From: Candidatus Gribaldobacteria bacterium
GTDB lineage: Bacteria > Patescibacteriota > Minisyncoccia > Minisyncoccales > CG1-02-41-26
Reading direction: 5' to 3'
DNA length: 6,270 nucleotides
Assembly (NCBI GenBank): GCA_026396775.1
Contig: JAPLWD010000010.1
Span: forward strand, 1-6,270
Part shown: positions 6,124 to 6,270 of the stretch, in pieces
Position numbering within the stretch: the stretch's first letter is position 1
How the letters are laid out: each line of letters opens with the position of its first letter
Translations under genes and position numbers: made by a program
Notes under the pieces: generated by a model
The model's input: only the letters and a program-made list of their open reading frames with translations
What the model was told of the DNA's origin: nothing
The model's database searches: none

Positions 6124-6270
6124 ATGAGCACGATTAAACAAAAAGATAAATTGAAGGAATTTTTGAGATTAGATGTTCTAACTCAAAAGGCTAATTTGGG
6201 TGAGCTGAAAGAGAAGCTCCGAGGCTTTAGATTTGATTTGGTGGCGGGAAAGGTTAAAGATGTTAGAGAG
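6124..6270 (+). CDS. rpmC: 50S ribosomal protein L29 (uL29), 3'-truncated by the window
   Basis: L29 binds next to L23 at the tunnel exit. Only the first 49 codons are visible and the frame is open to the last base. The order after rplP predicts L29. The sequence LGELKEKLRGFRFDLVAGKV, followed by KDVRE, matches the helical-hairpin core of the family (the LRFQLATGQL-type segment leading into the basic second helix). The N-terminal ~27 residues (for example KQKDKLKEFLRLDVLTQKAN) are more variable. ATG 6124 lies 5 nt after the rplP stop, in the context AAAATATG, with no Shine-Dalgarno. The rest of the gene, and probably rpsQ after it, should follow downstream. Confidence 0.88.
   Translation, partial: MSTIKQKDKLKEFLRLDVLTQKANLGELKEKLRGFRFDLVAGKVKDVRE

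Noticed and set aside
1..6270. Recoded stop codon (UGA as Gly or Trp), known in some Candidate Phyla Radiation and Mollicutes lineages.
   Set aside because: All genes read through with the standard code, tryptophans are TGG, and all ten visible stops are TAA. There is no in-frame UGA.
1..6270. Search for a novel system: defence genes, mobile elements, CRISPR, toxin-antitoxin or biosynthetic genes.
   Set aside because: Every substantial frame is a conserved translation gene in canonical order, with gaps of 2-24 nt apart from the 112-nt rplC leader. No accessory gene fits in the window.

Overview
The window is a stretch of bacterial chromosome that is almost entirely coding on the + strand. 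It holds the 3' part of tuf (EF-Tu) followed by the start of the S10 ribosomal-protein cluster in canonical order: rpsJ, rplC, rplD, rplW, rplB, rpsS, rplV, rpsC, rplP and the beginning of rpmC. Both end genes are cut by the window: tuf lacks its first ~15 codons and rpmC lacks its 3' end. I see no tRNA, rRNA, mobile element, CRISPR array or defence or biosynthetic cassette.

Organism. The gene order and protein signatures are bacterial. The DNA is AT-rich, all ten visible stop codons are TAA, and no UGA or UAG is read through, so there is no sign of a recoded genetic code. Several proteins carry Lys-rich tails (S10 and L23 at the N-terminus, S19 and L22 at the C-terminus). Wording in S3 (for example REIKDWLSRGFY and AHCTYGVIGVKVWIYKGE), L16 and L2 resembles Candidate Phyla Radiation (Patescibacteria) genomes, possibly Parcubacteria. 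This assignment is from memory of family sequences and is moderate to low confidence.

Layout. Bases 1-1149 are tuf, and 1174-1533 are rpsJ after a 24-nt gap. Bases 1534-1645 are the only sizeable spacer (112 nt). It contains a weak hairpin plus T-run, a possible sigma70-type promoter overlapping it, and a GC-rich GAAA-capped hairpin just before rplC. From 1646 to the end the genes follow each other with gaps of only 2-10 nt and are surely co-transcribed.

How the genes work together. EF-Tu delivers aminoacyl-tRNA. S10, S19 and S3 build the head of the 30S subunit. L3, L4, L23, L2, L22, L16 and L29 build the peptidyl-transferase surroundings, the exit tunnel and the tunnel exit of the 50S subunit. 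S10 (NusE) also links the set to transcription antitermination in known bacteria.

The content is ordinary but several details are not. No visible start has a convincing Shine-Dalgarno sequence, although perfect copies occur inside genes. Nine of ten starts have T at -1. There is a candidate attenuator-like leader before rplC. L2 is unusually cysteine-rich and lacks the usual N-terminal KPTTPGRR-type segment. L16 has Gly where E. coli has Arg81.
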